Positions 8,310-20,862 of a DNA stretch of 64,000 bases are shown here, piece by piece. Position 1 is the stretch's first letter. Each line of letters begins with the position of its first letter. Source of the DNA: Nansenia antarctica (Eukaryota; Chordata; Actinopteri; Argentiniformes; Microstomatidae). Below the pieces are notes generated by a model, which was not told the origin of the DNA, searched no databases, and was given only the letters and a program-made list of their open reading frames with translations. Made by a program: the position numbers and the translations under genes. Where the stretch lies: assembly GCA_963989245.1 (NCBI GenBank), contig OZ022344.1, forward strand, positions 6,311,420-6,375,419, in the 5' to 3' direction.

Positions 8310-9640
8310 AAATGAGATCAACACTCAACATAAAGACAGTTAGAGATCAATGTAAAAAAAAAGATTTATTTTTCACAATGTCACTTGAACTGGTCCAAAG
8401 ATGAAATAGTAAAAAAAAAACTGTTTCATACAATCTGTTGCAGTTCCACATGAATACACCAGATGGCAGTATTGTATCGTTTATATCTAGTTTACATGGA
8501 TCTAAGCGATGACTCACACTGCAGCTTGAAGTGCTTGTCTCTATCTCTGTCCCAATAGTAGCTTACAGTGAACCATCATTACACTGGGTTACTCCAATCA
8601 CTCCAATCATGCATTTAAATTCAAATCAGTCACATTCACACAATTAACTTTTGTTTGCTCTGACATTGTCTTCCAGCTACTGAGCTGTAAAATGAAATGG
8701 ACTTCAACATCTGTGACGTAAGAACATCAAACACTCTTCTACCTCAAAGCCGAATCCTTCTAATTGTACATTGACATGTGGTCTGAATGGGAGATTTAGC
8801 GATATAAACATCTTCCAACAAGTGTGACATCAAACAGGTGATTTGTTCAAGCACATATCCTGAAACCTCACATGCTGTCATGTTGTTGCTGATCATGCCC
8901 ACCATGTTGACCTCCAGCACAGAAAAAAAAGAGGATGATTTATGTAGATTAACATGTGTGACTTGTACCTCTCATGGACTTTGTAGCAACACCTTCTCCA
9001 TTGCCTTCCAGCGTGCATGCAGCAGCCTCTTCGACACAGTATTCTTTATTGTCAATGTATAACAGAGGACTGGGAGAAGGAGGCATATAGAGTACTGTAG
9101 TACTGCACTGTAGAGTAGCAAGAGAGTGACATATTATAGGCTACTACTATTTATATGTATGTATCAATATAATATAATTATAGTTATATTATATAATTAT
9201 GTTATATATACGTATATGATTCATATAATGTTGTCATGTGCACAGGTGACAGACAATCTTGGACACCACATGTGGCCAGTGTCATTTATCAGCACTGCAT
9301 GTAGATTGAAAACGATAACCTACAAAATGAAAGCATAATGTGTCCATTTGTGAAATTATTCTCACACAATTCATTTCAAACAGGACAACAGGCAGCAACA
9401 TGATATTTTTCTGGCAATGTAAACATCATCAGATGTTATTGCAATCACTGAATTACCATGTCGACGTACAGAGTGAACAATTCCATATTTTTCATACAAT
9501 ATACCCCGTTGCATTGAAACCTTTTCAAACAGATTGCGCAAGTGGACTTGAAAATTACAGCAATCTGTCTCTCTCTCTCTCTACACTGCTATTCACCTTC
9601 AAGACATTCAATGTTTTGTCTTAAAAAATAATAATACTTA
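8310..9640. other. AT-rich intergenic DNA, no gene seen
   Basis: No open frame with recognisable content. The stretch 9140-9230 is nearly pure A/T (TATATAATTATGTTATATAT). Confidence 0.6.
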
Positions 9641-10099
9641 AAATACTAAGGACTATACCTGATTCTATGGACTATACTTGATGATAATGACAATGATAAT
9701 ACCTGTCGGCTGCTCATCCCTGGCTAATGTGATCACCCTATAATCTTGCACTACTGATGTTTACATTACTACCTTTGTACCACTGTATATTGCACATTGC
9801 ACATGTCTCCTAACATAGCTTCTTTTATACTCTGCACATTAGATACTGTATATAAACTACCTCACTGTACATAGCTCATAACTGTATATTGCCCATAACT
9901 GTATATATCTCTAAACTATACTGATGTTTACAATACTACCTCTGCACATACTGTATATTACATAGTTACCTATCACTACCTCTTGTCCTATTTATATCAT
10001 GCCCTTATATCACTATTTGCACTTCTGGTTGGATGCTAAACTGCATTTCGTTGTATTGTATTGTATGACAATAAAGTTGAATCTAATCTAATCTAATCT
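9640..10099 (+). mobile_element. LINE 3'UTR and tail
   Basis: The sequence has the typical teleost LINE 3' end: repeated CTGTATATTGCACATTGCAC-like phrases, then CTGCATTTCGTTGTATTG, ATGACAATAAAGTTGAATC and a short tail of TAATC repeats to 10099. No coding remnant is left, so it is strongly 5'-truncated. Confidence 0.75.
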
Positions 10100-10162
10100 A
10101 AATGTATTTGTTGTAAGTCGCTTTGGATAAAGACGTCTGCTAAATGCCAAAAATGTAAATGT
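10100..10162 (-). mobile_element. SINE family A fragment (conserved core only)
   Basis: On the minus strand it reads ACATTTTTGGCATTTAGCAG, ACGTCTTTATCCAAAGCGAC and TTACAACAAATACATTT. It abuts the tail of the preceding LINE. Confidence 0.75.
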
Positions 10163-12735
10163 AAGGACAACACACAGTTGTTTTGATTGATTGCAATTTT
10201 AGACACTACAAACAACAAATATATAAATAATAGTAAGCTATTAGTATTATGTTACATATTCCATGAAACAGATGGTGAGTTTGAGCAGTGGGTTAATATG
10301 ATGATGTGGAGCATAGAGCTTACTGTACTCCCACAAGCAGATGCATAGGGATACAGTAGGAGCCAAAGATTCCCAGATGTTTTTAGCATTAAACTCACCC
10401 CATGGATAGGCAGGCTTATTAAAAAAAAAAAAAAACTTGATTACCAGCCAATGAAGGCAATTATGTCAGAGTGAGACTGATGAGAATGTCTGTACACAAA
10501 CACACATGGTGGGGGTATGAAAAACAACCCGTCATCCTCTTGCCTGCTGCCAGACAGGCTGATGCTAACTCCTGGAACTAGCACACTTTCACGCTGCAGG
10601 TAATGCAAGCCTGTAAATGAGCATCTCTCAGTAATGTCGCCCAGTCTGAAATGGGGCTCATTTTCACAGCCATTGTCTCCCGCTTCCTACTCCCCATACT
10701 CCGAAATAGGTGCAAAGAACCATGAGAGGGGAAATTATGTTGTGCTTTTCACTGCGCCCCCCCGCCCAACATGGGAGCGACTGTATACTGAGCGTCCTGG
10801 GTGTCCCCCTCCAGAGATTTTGATGATGGAGATACAAAGGGAGAGAAAACAAGACAAGGGAGGGTGGAGCTCTTCTCCCCTGCTGTCTGTACTGACAACT
10901 GTCAGCCCGTGTGACCGGGCCCACCCACCACGCCTGTGATGTCCCTCCCAGGGGAGGCTGGTTGGGGCTGCGATCGCTCAATGTTTCCCAGTGGGGCAGA
11001 CCGTCTTCCTCCCGGTTAGATCCTGCAGGTTGACTGTTTAATCTTGGCTATCTGCCGTCTGAGGGCTCTGGGGCTCAGCCAGAGCGTTTGGGGGGGGGGG
11101 GGGGGGGGGGAGGCAGAATCATACCAGCAATCCAATGCCAAAGTTACACTGTGTGCATTCAACTGTTTGCTTGTCTGGGAAACTAAGGTGGCTTAGGGAA
11201 CTGGTTGATATCTGGCTGTTGGAGGTGGCTGTTGGAGGTGGTGTTGTGTTGTGTTGTGTTGTGTTGTGTTGTGTTGGAGATTGAAATTCCATTGGATAAA
11301 GATATTCCAGTCAAAAATAAAATAGCTAATCCAAGCACATCCCTGAAGGTAGGCAATACAAGAGAGAAGTTCAATACTTGGCCTATTGACATCAAATAGT
11401 AAACTTTAGCCCACTCATTCAGGCAGTAAGAACAAGGCAATCATCTTGGAATGATTGATGACTTTCCTGTTCGTGATGGATTAGGCTACTTTGTTTTCTG
11501 TTGAGGCTGTTGGTGGTCAGCTGTGAGGTCATATGATTGATGGTGTGACTGAGATAAGGAATGGTGTGTATGGTTTTGTACACCAGATCACTCAGGGTTA
11601 CTGAGGGTTTACATTTGAATGAGGACAGGGTTAGGATTAGGGTTTGATTAGAAAGAAAACATTTGAGGAAACAGTACGTATCAATGTCAAAATGTGGTTT
11701 GATAGTTTACTACCAGGATTATGACGAGGTGACTAACTAAACACAACCATATGGCCACGTTGCTGCAACAATCTGTCTGACCTCACTCCACACATGTTCA
11801 TTAATCACCATACACATCATAGCAACTGTATAACAGTTAGTTAACGCACAGAAGAGCTAATTGTCGAGCAGAACCTTTCCTGCTACATACATTCTAAAGC
11901 CTTAGTTAATCTCACACAACCCTAGTGTGTAGAGAAAGTGTCTGGCACTGAAGACATAAGTCCTCTTCGACAGCTCTGAGTGCAATGTCTGGATCGGTTT
12001 CACGTGACTAAAAATCCCTCTAACTTGGTGAGATCGCCTCACCATGGGTAGAAATTCAACTCTGCTCTTAAAGCCTGTTGTCCTGGTGATTCCCTTTTCT
12101 CCAAGCATGAATTCAGGCGGTGGTGGTGTGTGTGTGGAGCTTAACAGAGCCATCTGCGGTACTGCATGAACAGTGCCAGGAGTACCACACTGATGCTGGT
12201 GGTTTTAAATAGAACCATTGGCCGGGTCAACCAGAACTAGAGACAGCCAAGGTAAGTACGCACAGAGAGGGTCATCACCAATCAAATCAAACGAGCGCAG
12301 GGGCAAGATATTTTGAGGGAGCGGAAGCGGTAGAGCTTATGCTATTTCATATCGAGTAGGCGGAAAAGAGGTGGGTAAATGAACCTAATTTGGATACAGA
12401 AATAATCGAAAGAAGAACAGTGTTTTTTAAATTTCCCAGTGTGTTGAAAGTAAATCACCGTAATAGTTATATCTCCAGAACCAACAGTTCTTCATGGTGT
12501 GAAAAAGAGAAAAGGGAGAAGAAAATATTTGTCGATCACAATGAATGCCAAGATCAACAGCCATTGTAGCAGGTGAAAGGAAAGTAGCATGTGTGAATAT
12601 ACAGTACCGTGTGCTGCTACTTATCTCTTAAGTCACTATACCTGCCTCTGTGTCTTTGAGAATGCAGAGGGATGTTTCATTAGGTTAAAAGTGCCCCAGT
12701 CTCTGATCTAAAGAGCAATCAGTGAATGCCAGATT
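10163..12735. other. Intergenic DNA with simple repeats
   Basis: Contains a poly-G run at about 11090-11110 and a GTGTT pentamer array at 11241-11276. No exon is recognisable on either strand; the open frames of up to 105 codons near 10.7 kb have no domain or splice support. Confidence 0.6.
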
Positions 12736-12995
12736 CACTGTGGTGCAGGAGGTAGAGGAGCCGCCGTCTAATGACCGCGAGGTCGCAGATCGGCGGTTAG
12801 AACCCCGGCTGGCCACATGTCGAGGTGTCCTTGGGCAAGAAACTGAACCCCAACTTGCTCCCAATGAGCGGGCCAACGCCTGGCATGGTAGCTTCCCAAC
12901 ATTGGTGTGTGAATGTGTGTGTGAATGAGAGGCCATCGTAAAGCTTTTTGCTATAAGGCGGCTATATAAGTCAGTCCATTTTGGATTATACAGTA
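12736..12995 (+). mobile_element. tRNA-derived SINE family B, copy 1
   Basis: The head has tRNA-like boxes (GTGGTGCAGGAGGTAGAGGA and GGTTAGAACCCCGGC). The body GGCCACATGTCGAGGTGTCC, TTGGGCAAGAAACTGAACCC, is followed by a LINE-type tail (GCGGCTATATAAGTCAGTCC). It is closely matched by the copy at 29128. Confidence 0.88.
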
Positions 12996-12999
12996 ATGG

Positions 13000-13782
13000 T
13001 CAGAGCAGTGGTGACCAGCTCTCCAGCTTGGCTAAATGCTACAGTACACAGCGTCTTTCCCTGTTCATGAGTATATCTCCTCCTGTTCACCAATTGCTTA
13101 CATAATCTTCTGTTCGCTGTAATCTCTCTGCCTTTCTCACTGCAATTCTGGCTCTTAAGCATGTCCCCCCCCCCCCCCCGCCCTCTTCTCTCCTCTCCTC
13201 TCCTTCTCTACCCCCCCACTCCCTGCAGCCTTCTCCAGTCCCCCTTTCTTTCTCCTTCATTGCTTTTATCTGACATGCCAACACTCTCTCTCTCTTGTTC
13301 TCTTTCTCTCTCCTGTCCCTCTTTCCTTTACCGATAAGCGGTCATTACATGGATTTTTATGACAAAAATGTCACTCGCCCACCTAACATGCTCTTGTCAG
13401 CCTGCTTCTGGCATCCCACTGCCTCCCATGTCTCCCTATAGTTCAGTGTCCTCCTTCATTGTTTAATGTGCTCGGGGGTTGTGCAATATATATCTGTGTT
13501 GAGACCCTGCTTCCCCTCTGAGTGGGCTCCTGTATCATGGTTGAACTAGAAGTTAAACTACAGCAATGAAACATTTCTGAAGCACAATTGCTGTCATTAC
13601 AAATGTTTCGTGGTGAAAAACTCTCCATTGTGTACAGTGATTAAAACTGAATCCATAATATGTTACAGACTACTTGCCATGCTTATAGCAGGTACAAGTG
13701 CACTCAACTGAGGGAAAAGTCAAAGAGTTTCTCCTTGATATCAACAAAGGAGCATGACAGTACACATACACTGACTAAATCA
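13000..13782. other. Intergenic DNA, no gene seen
   Basis: Pyrimidine-rich tracts lie at 13155-13330, including a poly-C run. The rest is unique AT-rich sequence. Confidence 0.55.
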
Positions 13783-14062
13783 ACTTCAACATGATTGAAA
13801 ATCAATGACACACTCGCTAGTCAAGCCAAAACATTGCAATGCAATGGATTTGGTGAATAATCCCCACTACTCTTCACTAACTAGGTAATCGTGGGGATTA
13901 CTCACCGAATCCATTGCATTGCAATGTTTTGACTTGACTAGCGAGTGTGTCGTTGATTGTCAACAACGTTGAAATCTATTTACATTTTTTCGGAATAGAA
14001 ATCTGAACATTTTGATTGGTTGCCAACTTGTTCCCCCTTTCACCAGCTGCCATCACATTTGA
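13783..14062. mobile_element. Foldback element family C, copy 1 (left arm truncated)
   Basis: Two arms of about 65 bp face each other: GACACACTCGCTAGTCAAGC ... AATCCCCAC at about 13807-13872, and GTGGGGATTACTCACCGAAT ... GAGTGTGTC at about 13890-13952. The right arm continues to TGCCATCACAT at 14058, as in the copies at 40461 and 63269, but the outer left arm is missing. No coding capacity. Confidence 0.85.
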
Positions 14063-15798
14063 CAATTTGACAGAGCCTCGGGCATGTGGTAAAATATCTG
14101 TTTAACTGCCCAAAATGAAACAGCAGAGAACTGCTGGGGATGGCTGAATTCCCTCTGTAGGGGTGGAGGAGGATGGAGGAGGAGGATGGAACAAATAGGT
14201 TGAGGGTCATGTGACTGTTTACGTCACGCCCTCGCCACGGCTGTGGTTAGACAACCCTGCAGGGTCACAGCGAGAGGTGACACGTGCCCGCCTGGCAGAC
14301 CACTCAGGAGCCAGCGAGGATATAGTGAGGCTGTGACTTACTGCTCTTATTTTAAGAAGAGTCTCCACAAATAGGTTGCTCCCACAGAGACAAATAATTG
14401 GCGTGACATCTTGGGGGCACTAGCATGAGGAGCAGTCTGCTTTTTAATGCCAACCCTCCACAGGAGGAACCCGGTTATACAAGCCAGCGGGCACATTTTC
14501 AGGACTCTCTGGGTGTTTGTAGAAACAATCATCCAGTGAGAATTCACAAGGAGAAAGGTTGGGTTGAACCGATGTTTTTTCTGATCTACGGAAATACCAT
14601 GACTCGTGTTACAAGATAACTGAAAGCAGATGACTTTGGCATTTTGTTATGCTCCCTATGTGAAGCCGCTTGGTACAGTAGAGACACTATATTTGTCATT
14701 TCTCACACGTGTCTCTTTGATTTGCCATTGGCTGTTCCGTTTTTCTCACAATGTTGATGCTTTCAAATGTAATTGCTACATTGTGCATGTACATGTCAAC
14801 TCTGGAAATGACTTAACATCTGAACACTGACATGATTCAACAAACCTTTTTGACTGTAAACTCAAACTCTGTTTGACTGTAAACAATATTGCGTCTATAC
14901 TGTAATAAGGGCTCCAAGGGAGCTAAAATACCCCCTTCTGAGTAGCTCATGTGGTTGAGTTTGTCTTAGTTTTACCCTCTAGTTTAAGTTTGTGGAGAAG
15001 CTTATATGAAGCCAAATGTGTATTCTTGCAGTGTATTTTGTGAATCATCCTGGGGAGCCAGACACTGTCTTTGATTGAGTACAGCCCTGGTTTTTGAGTC
15101 GGCTTGAGGGAGTTCCAGGTTACATTACTTGCAGTAGTGAGGAGCGAGTCATGCACTGTATATTTCACCACAATATACACTCTTGTCGCTTCTGTATATC
15201 TGAATGCTTCACATGTAGCTGGATCAAGGGCCTTAGTTAGATATTGATTTTGAATCATTCATTGTAAACCATCGCGTTGCCGTAATTGAGTGATGAGTTG
15301 GCACTGAATGGCAGAGGACCTGTAGCATTGAGCTATGTATGTCATGTTTTGAGTGATGACTTATCATTTCCCTGGTTCAAAAGGCAGGGGTGCTGGTGCT
15401 CTACACACTATTATAATATAGTTATCAGTCAGTCCCTCTATAGATACTACAGATACAGGTACTGTGATAGTGATACATACCGGTAGGTATGAATCTCATT
15501 TATGCGGGAGGAATATGAAATCTTCTCCATGTAGAAGCATTTGACAATGTTTGTGGAGAATGAGAGACAGCTTATCAGGCCTGAATGGGTGGTGTGTATG
15601 GAGGTGTGTAGAAGGAACATCTTGTCAATGACGGGATGAGCTAATTTGATCCTCCTCAGAACAGAGCCTGGCAGTCTTTCCCCAGATACAAACGCTAACA
15701 AGATATCATGTGCTGTTCTCCGCTGTAAGCATGGATGGGCATGATGGAGGGACCAAGAGACTGTTATGTTCTGTAGTCTGGAATAGAGCGTTATGATA
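14063..15798. other. Intergenic DNA, no gene seen
   Basis: Contains no convincing exon. A short A/T tract leads into the element at 15.8 kb. Confidence 0.55.
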
Positions 15799-16071
15799 CT
15801 GTATATATATATATATATATGTCTACGGTACATGTGGGAATACGGTACACGTGGGAAAACTAGGATTAGGGTTAGGTGCTACGTCCACTTGGTACATGCT
15901 GGCATGCCTAACCCTACCCCTAACCCTAACCCTTACCTTAACCGTAGCACCCTAGCACCTAACCCTAACCTTAACCGTAGCACCCTAGCACCTATGCCTG
16001 TCTAACCCTACCCCTAACCCTAATCCTAACCCTAACCCTAACCCTAGTTTTCCCACATGTACCGTAACATA
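15799..16071. mobile_element. Foldback element with telomere-like arms
   Basis: Inside a TA microsatellite, the left end TACGGTACATGTGGGAA ... AACTAGGATTAGGGTTAGG is mirrored by the right end CCTAACCCTAACCCTAACCC ... TTTTCCCACATGTACCGTAA. The centre holds several CCTAACCC blocks and a duplicated TTAACCGTAGCACCCTAGCA. No transposase frame is present. Confidence 0.8.
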
Positions 16072-16088
16072 TATATATATATTTATAT

Positions 16089-16230
16089 GCCATTTAGCTG
16101 TTGCTTTTATCCAAAGCGACTTACATCGCAGTAAGTGCAGACATTTTTCAGATCCCAGTCCCAGAGGGAATCGAACCCACAGTCGAAACGTTGCTGGTGC
16201 TATGCTCTACCAGCTGAGCCACAGAGGACC
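16089..16230 (-). mobile_element. tRNA-derived SINE family D
   Basis: On the minus strand the head reads CTCTGTGGCTCAGCTGGTAG (A-box region) and GGGTTCGATTCCCTC (B-box), and the tail reads GTAAGTCGCTTTGGATAAAA. The same family occurs in plus orientation at 57197. It is a SINE, not a tRNA gene, because there is no matching acceptor stem after the B-box. Confidence 0.85.
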
Positions 16231-17861
16231 ATGAAACAAGGATTCCTAACCGCTAGACCATTTGGGAAGAGGTTATGAGCAGCAGACAATCAAGTATCCA
16301 TTTACATTCACTTGCCAGTAATACAATCATTACACTGATGCTAACAGCTCTGCATGTGGGCCTACATAGTTACATAGTCATTTAGTAGCTGCTTTGTATG
16401 CGCATGGAGCTGAACCTACAGTGAATTGTTATCTACAATGGTTATCATACTTGGGCAAGAGGAAAAACTCCACTACAAAATAATTACCATTGCTATGTAA
16501 CAACATTATAATTAAGAGTTTGAAATGAGTGTCAAGAGACCCCCAAATTTGATGCCTTAGTCTCATAGTTAAAGGTTGTTGCCATAATGTTTATTAGTTT
16601 CAATGTGTGAATGTATGATGTTTTTGTGTTGACTCAAAAATGCATTGGACATTAGACTTTGGTCTCAATGGGTTCACCTGGTGAAATAGATATTAAATAA
16701 AAAACATGTTTCTACAATAAGTACATAATTACTACATCAGAATAATGTGAATGAACCACTTCCTAATCCAGCCATGTATGTAACAACCATGTGGGACACC
16801 ACAGATTTATCTCCAATTACTCTGTAAATGGTGTGTTGTGAGGTTGGTAAGAAAACACTCTACAATTTACTTTGCAAACACCTGAGTCAGCTGAAGCATT
16901 AACACATCGGGACTTACACAGGCTGTTTTGCGAGAAAGTAATTAGCCAGTGTCTGCTTGTCGCTTGATAGGTGTTTCAGCGCTGTACTGCGTACAGCTCT
17001 TTCTGGAGAGTTGCCTGAGATCAAAGAAAATAACAATAACAACAATAACAAAACAAAAATAACTGATAATTTCCTTCCTACAGTGCCTGACTCAAGTTAT
17101 GTATGATTGGTCCTTGGTGTAAGGCCTTGAGAAAGCAGCTTATCATAGTTGTAGTGTACACATGTGAATTAATGATTATACACCCCGGAGCTAGTTCATT
17201 CTTAGCACTTCCTTGATGTCAGTATTGTCAGTATTAAAAAGGATCCCCATTAGCTGATGCCCATGGCAAATCCATTTCATGGGGTCCAAATCCATGACAT
17301 CATATTGATCATATACATATACAGCAGCACATTTGTGTTACATTATGTTCATCTCATGTTCACCTCTAATTATGTTACATTAAGAAAGCGGTCATTCAAA
17401 TTGTCTCAAACATTCATTCCGATGTACATTCATTTCTGACTCTGGCTTACCCAGTTGTTAGAGGTTGGATAAGGATGAATTAGTCTCAGGATTAGTCCCA
17501 TGAATTATTGCCAATGATGTTGCAGTATGTCCATGTATATCATCACCACCCACAGTCATGGCATCTTTTATACTTCTTCTATTGACAATAACTTCTTGTG
17601 CTCAGCAACACACCAGAGAGCAATCAGAGGAGATGGTCTGCTTCAGATAAACAACACACAGCATGGGATGAAAATCAATCAGTCCCCTATGCATGCGCAA
17701 CTGTCTCTTTGTTTATCAGTAGTAAATAGACTGTAGCTTCTTTCACATCAAAGGCTTTTACTTTGATGGATGACCTAAAGGTCACTAGGTCAGTAGGTCA
17801 AATTAGAGCTGGACTTCTTCTTTCTGTCCAACATGTTCAACAGATGCAACTTTGGAATGTG

Positions 17862-17863
<2 letters not shown>
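16231..17863. other. Intergenic DNA, no gene seen
   Basis: AT-rich sequence with no exon, ending at a GT microsatellite. Confidence 0.55.
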
Positions 17864-17909
<46 letters not shown>

Positions 17910-17929
17910 TGTGTGTGTGTGTGTGTGTT
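17864..17929. repeat. GT microsatellite
   Basis: GT dinucleotide run of about 66 bp with one CT interruption. Confidence 0.98.
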
Positions 17930-19307
17930 ATCTAAAATAAGCCTGGATTTTCCTTTAGCGACATTGATGGAATACCCCCCTGGTCTGAATCGATCAGTCC
18001 TTGTCACACATATATCTGTAACCTCCAAGACAAGGTCTTTCTTTGTCATTCACACAATCACAAACATCCAGCTTACGGTACTTATCCCCACTGATCTACT
18101 GTAGCTATTCAAAACGCCACAGAGCGTTGAATGCTAAAACCTAACCAAGCCCGGTCCTCCTCCCCCACTCCCCCCCCCCCCCCCCCCCCGTTCCTCTGTG
18201 AGACTCGCCAGACGTCCTTTGAAATGTTAATTGCATTTACTCGACCACGGCATACACTACATCTCAATTTTCTCAACTCAAGCAGAGATAATGTAGCCGT
18301 AACATCTTCGGCCAGAGACACAACGAACTGATGAACTGACACCCTCCCGTCATCCTGTCACAGCTTGTGTCTGCCGCACCTCTGCCCCCCCTTGAACCCA
18401 ACGCGCCTATTCTTCAGCTGAGCAGAAGGGCTGATAGTTAATTGGCCGTCTTAGTGTGGGACGTGACAGGGCTGTGTCTGATCAGCCTCCGGTCGGTGCA
18501 TGCAAATCTCTCTCAAAAGGTAAGAGATTATTCTTGCTTCTTCTTCTTCTGCTTGGCCATCATTTACATATACACCCCTAGACGAGATGCTGAGATGTTG
18601 GTCATGGTCTTATCCCATCAGCCATCTGTAATTCTGGTCCCAAAGGGGCATTTCTCATGAGAGGAATCGTCTTTTTTTTTTTTTGTCAGTTCAATTTCAA
18701 ACTGGGGATTACTCACATCCACACAGCTTGCTGATGGTGCAGCCTAACACTGCCCCCCCCCCCCTCCCCGCGAGTGTGTGTGTCAGGATTCATAAATAGA
18801 GCAAATAGAGCAAAGCAGCAATGCGCCTCTTTGAAAATTCAATCACATAAAGAACCGTGGCTTAGTCCTTAACCGACACGGTATTTGTTACATAGCGTAG
18901 CTTCCCCAGAATCACCAAATATCAACATCACTGACAGACAAAAAAAGTTGTTTTTACTTCCTATGCAGGGGGATCATGATTATGTGAGGCAAACACAGGC
19001 CTTCGACAGTAAAAGGTAAATGCTCAATAGGTGGTTAAAACAATATTTACTATTACACATTTTCCACTGTAATACATTAGGCCTATTCAAAAGAATTACA
19101 TAAAAAGTGAACTGCCACTCTTTAGAGAACCTACAGAGTTGTAGGGGGGCTAAACAGGTCTTTAGTAGCTTCTTGATCTTATGTGTTGAGTGTCCATGTG
19201 GGTTTAGTAATGTTTAAACATTTGTTGTTGACCACACTGCTTGCCAAACATAATGAACTGTATGCAACAGTAAGCAATATGTGTTACCCTCTCTCTCTCT
19301 CACACAA

Positions 19308-19311
<4 letters not shown>
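17930..19311. other. Intergenic DNA with poly-C and poly-T runs
   Basis: Poly-C runs lie at 18171-18189 and 18754-18764, and poly-T at about 18672-18684. No gene seen. Confidence 0.55.

Positions 19312-19359
<48 letters not shown>
19312..19359. repeat. CA microsatellite
   Basis: CA run of about 45 bp following a CT run and CACACAAACACACTCG. Confidence 0.97.
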
Positions 19360-19362
<3 letters not shown>

Positions 19363-19486
19363 TGTGCTCTAGACCAGATGAGCTCTATCACTTCGAACAT
19401 AAAATCAGTCACACATAATATCTTACACCCCTAAGGCAAGCCTGCTGTTACATTGAAATGAGCCATCTTGTAACACAGATTGTGCA

Positions 19487-20043
19487 GTGGGCACGGATGA
19501 TAACCACATTATAATGGATGATAACCACATTATAATGGATGATAATCACATTATAATGGATGATAACCACTTTATAATGGATGATAACCACATTATAATG
19601 GATGATAACCACTTTATAATGGATGATAACCACATTATAATGGATGATAACCACATTATAATGGATAATAACCACTTTATAATGGATGATAACCACTTTA
19701 TAATGGATGAAAACCACATTATAATGGATGATAACCACATTATAATGGATGGAAAACACATTATAATGGATGATAACCACATTATAATGGATGAAAATCA
19801 CATTATAATGGATGAAAACCACATTATAATGGATGAGAACCACATTATAATGGATGATAACCACATTATAATGGATGATAACCACATTATAATGGATGAA
19901 AAACACATTATAACGAATGATAACCCCATTATAATGGATGAAAACCACATTATATGGATGATAACCACATTATAATGGATGAAAACTATAGCCTACAATA
20001 TACCAAATGATAACCACATTATAATGGTGAAAAACACATTATC
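19487..20043. repeat. 21-bp minisatellite
   Basis: About 26 copies of GATGATAACCACATTATAATG, with variants AAAACCAC and CCACTTTATA. Because 21 is divisible by three and the unit lacks stops in several frames, both strands show open frames of over 160 codons (heptapeptide MDDNHII on plus, HYNVVII on minus). I regard these as repeat by-products. Confidence 0.97.
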
Positions 20044-20050
20044 CGATCAA

Positions 20051-20163
20051 TAATGAATGAATGAATGAATGAATGAATGAATGAATGAATGGACTTTATT
20101 GTCATTGCTACAGTACAGGTACCAAACAACGAAATTTAGGAGGGGTGGCTCCCCTGGTGTTAG
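20051..20163 (-). mobile_element. LINE 3' tail, same family as the insert at 5177
   Basis: An AATG tetramer run at 20051-20091 is followed by GACTTTATTGTCATTGCTAC, AGTACAGGTACCAAACAACG and a GGCTCCCCTGGTG phrase that also occurs at 5198-5260. Only the end of the element is present. Confidence 0.8.
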
Positions 20164-20775
20164 GAAAATAATTCACCAATGAAACCACTTCACCTTAAAA
20201 GTCTATATTTGCAGCTGTTTCAAGAAGAAAATATCAACTTACTAAGATAGCAAACAAAGTAGGCTATACTGCCAAACCAAAGATTACCAAATAATATTAT
20301 TGTGTTGACCACAAAACCCTGATGTTTGCAGAATTTCTGATTTTGAGTTATTATAATGCAACATGATGCAATGGCGTAGTTGTAAGGCCTGGGGAGTTTT
20401 ACAGTGCCTGACTATAGAACGTATAATTGATTCCTATACAAATGAGAGACCGTATAAAAACATTTGGAAGATATTAATTCCAAAATTACATGAACTATTA
20501 TCTTTGCATAGTAAATTATTTTAACTTAATCCATCTTAAATTGAGTCAACACAACAAAATGTGGTGTGAAGGGCTGAAGTGAAGGGGTCTGAACACTTTC
20601 CGAAGGCACTGTGGAGGATCTGGAGGATAGCATCACAGCAGTATAGAAGTTGTAAAAAAAGAGAAGAAAAAAAAGAGGAAAAAATAAGAAAACAAGGATT
20701 ATCTCCCATGTCCTTGTCATGCATAGAGTCATGCCCATGCATCTCTCAGTAACAGACAGTGCTATGTTGTGTAGA
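20164..20775. other. AT-rich DNA, no gene seen
   Basis: No exon or recognised repeat; a purine-rich tract (AAAAGAGAAGAAAAAAAAGA) lies near 20660. Confidence 0.55.
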
Positions 20776-20799
20776 CGAATCTCTCTCTCTCTCTCCCTA

Positions 20800-20862
<63 letters not shown>

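Noticed and set aside
15890..16050. A true chromosome end
   Set aside because: The CCCTAA blocks are few, impure, face each other and are enclosed by inverted ends with ordinary DNA on both sides.
16089..16230. A tRNA gene on the minus strand (good A-box and B-box)
   Set aside because: The sequence after the B-box does not pair back to the start, and it continues into the conserved fish SINE tail.
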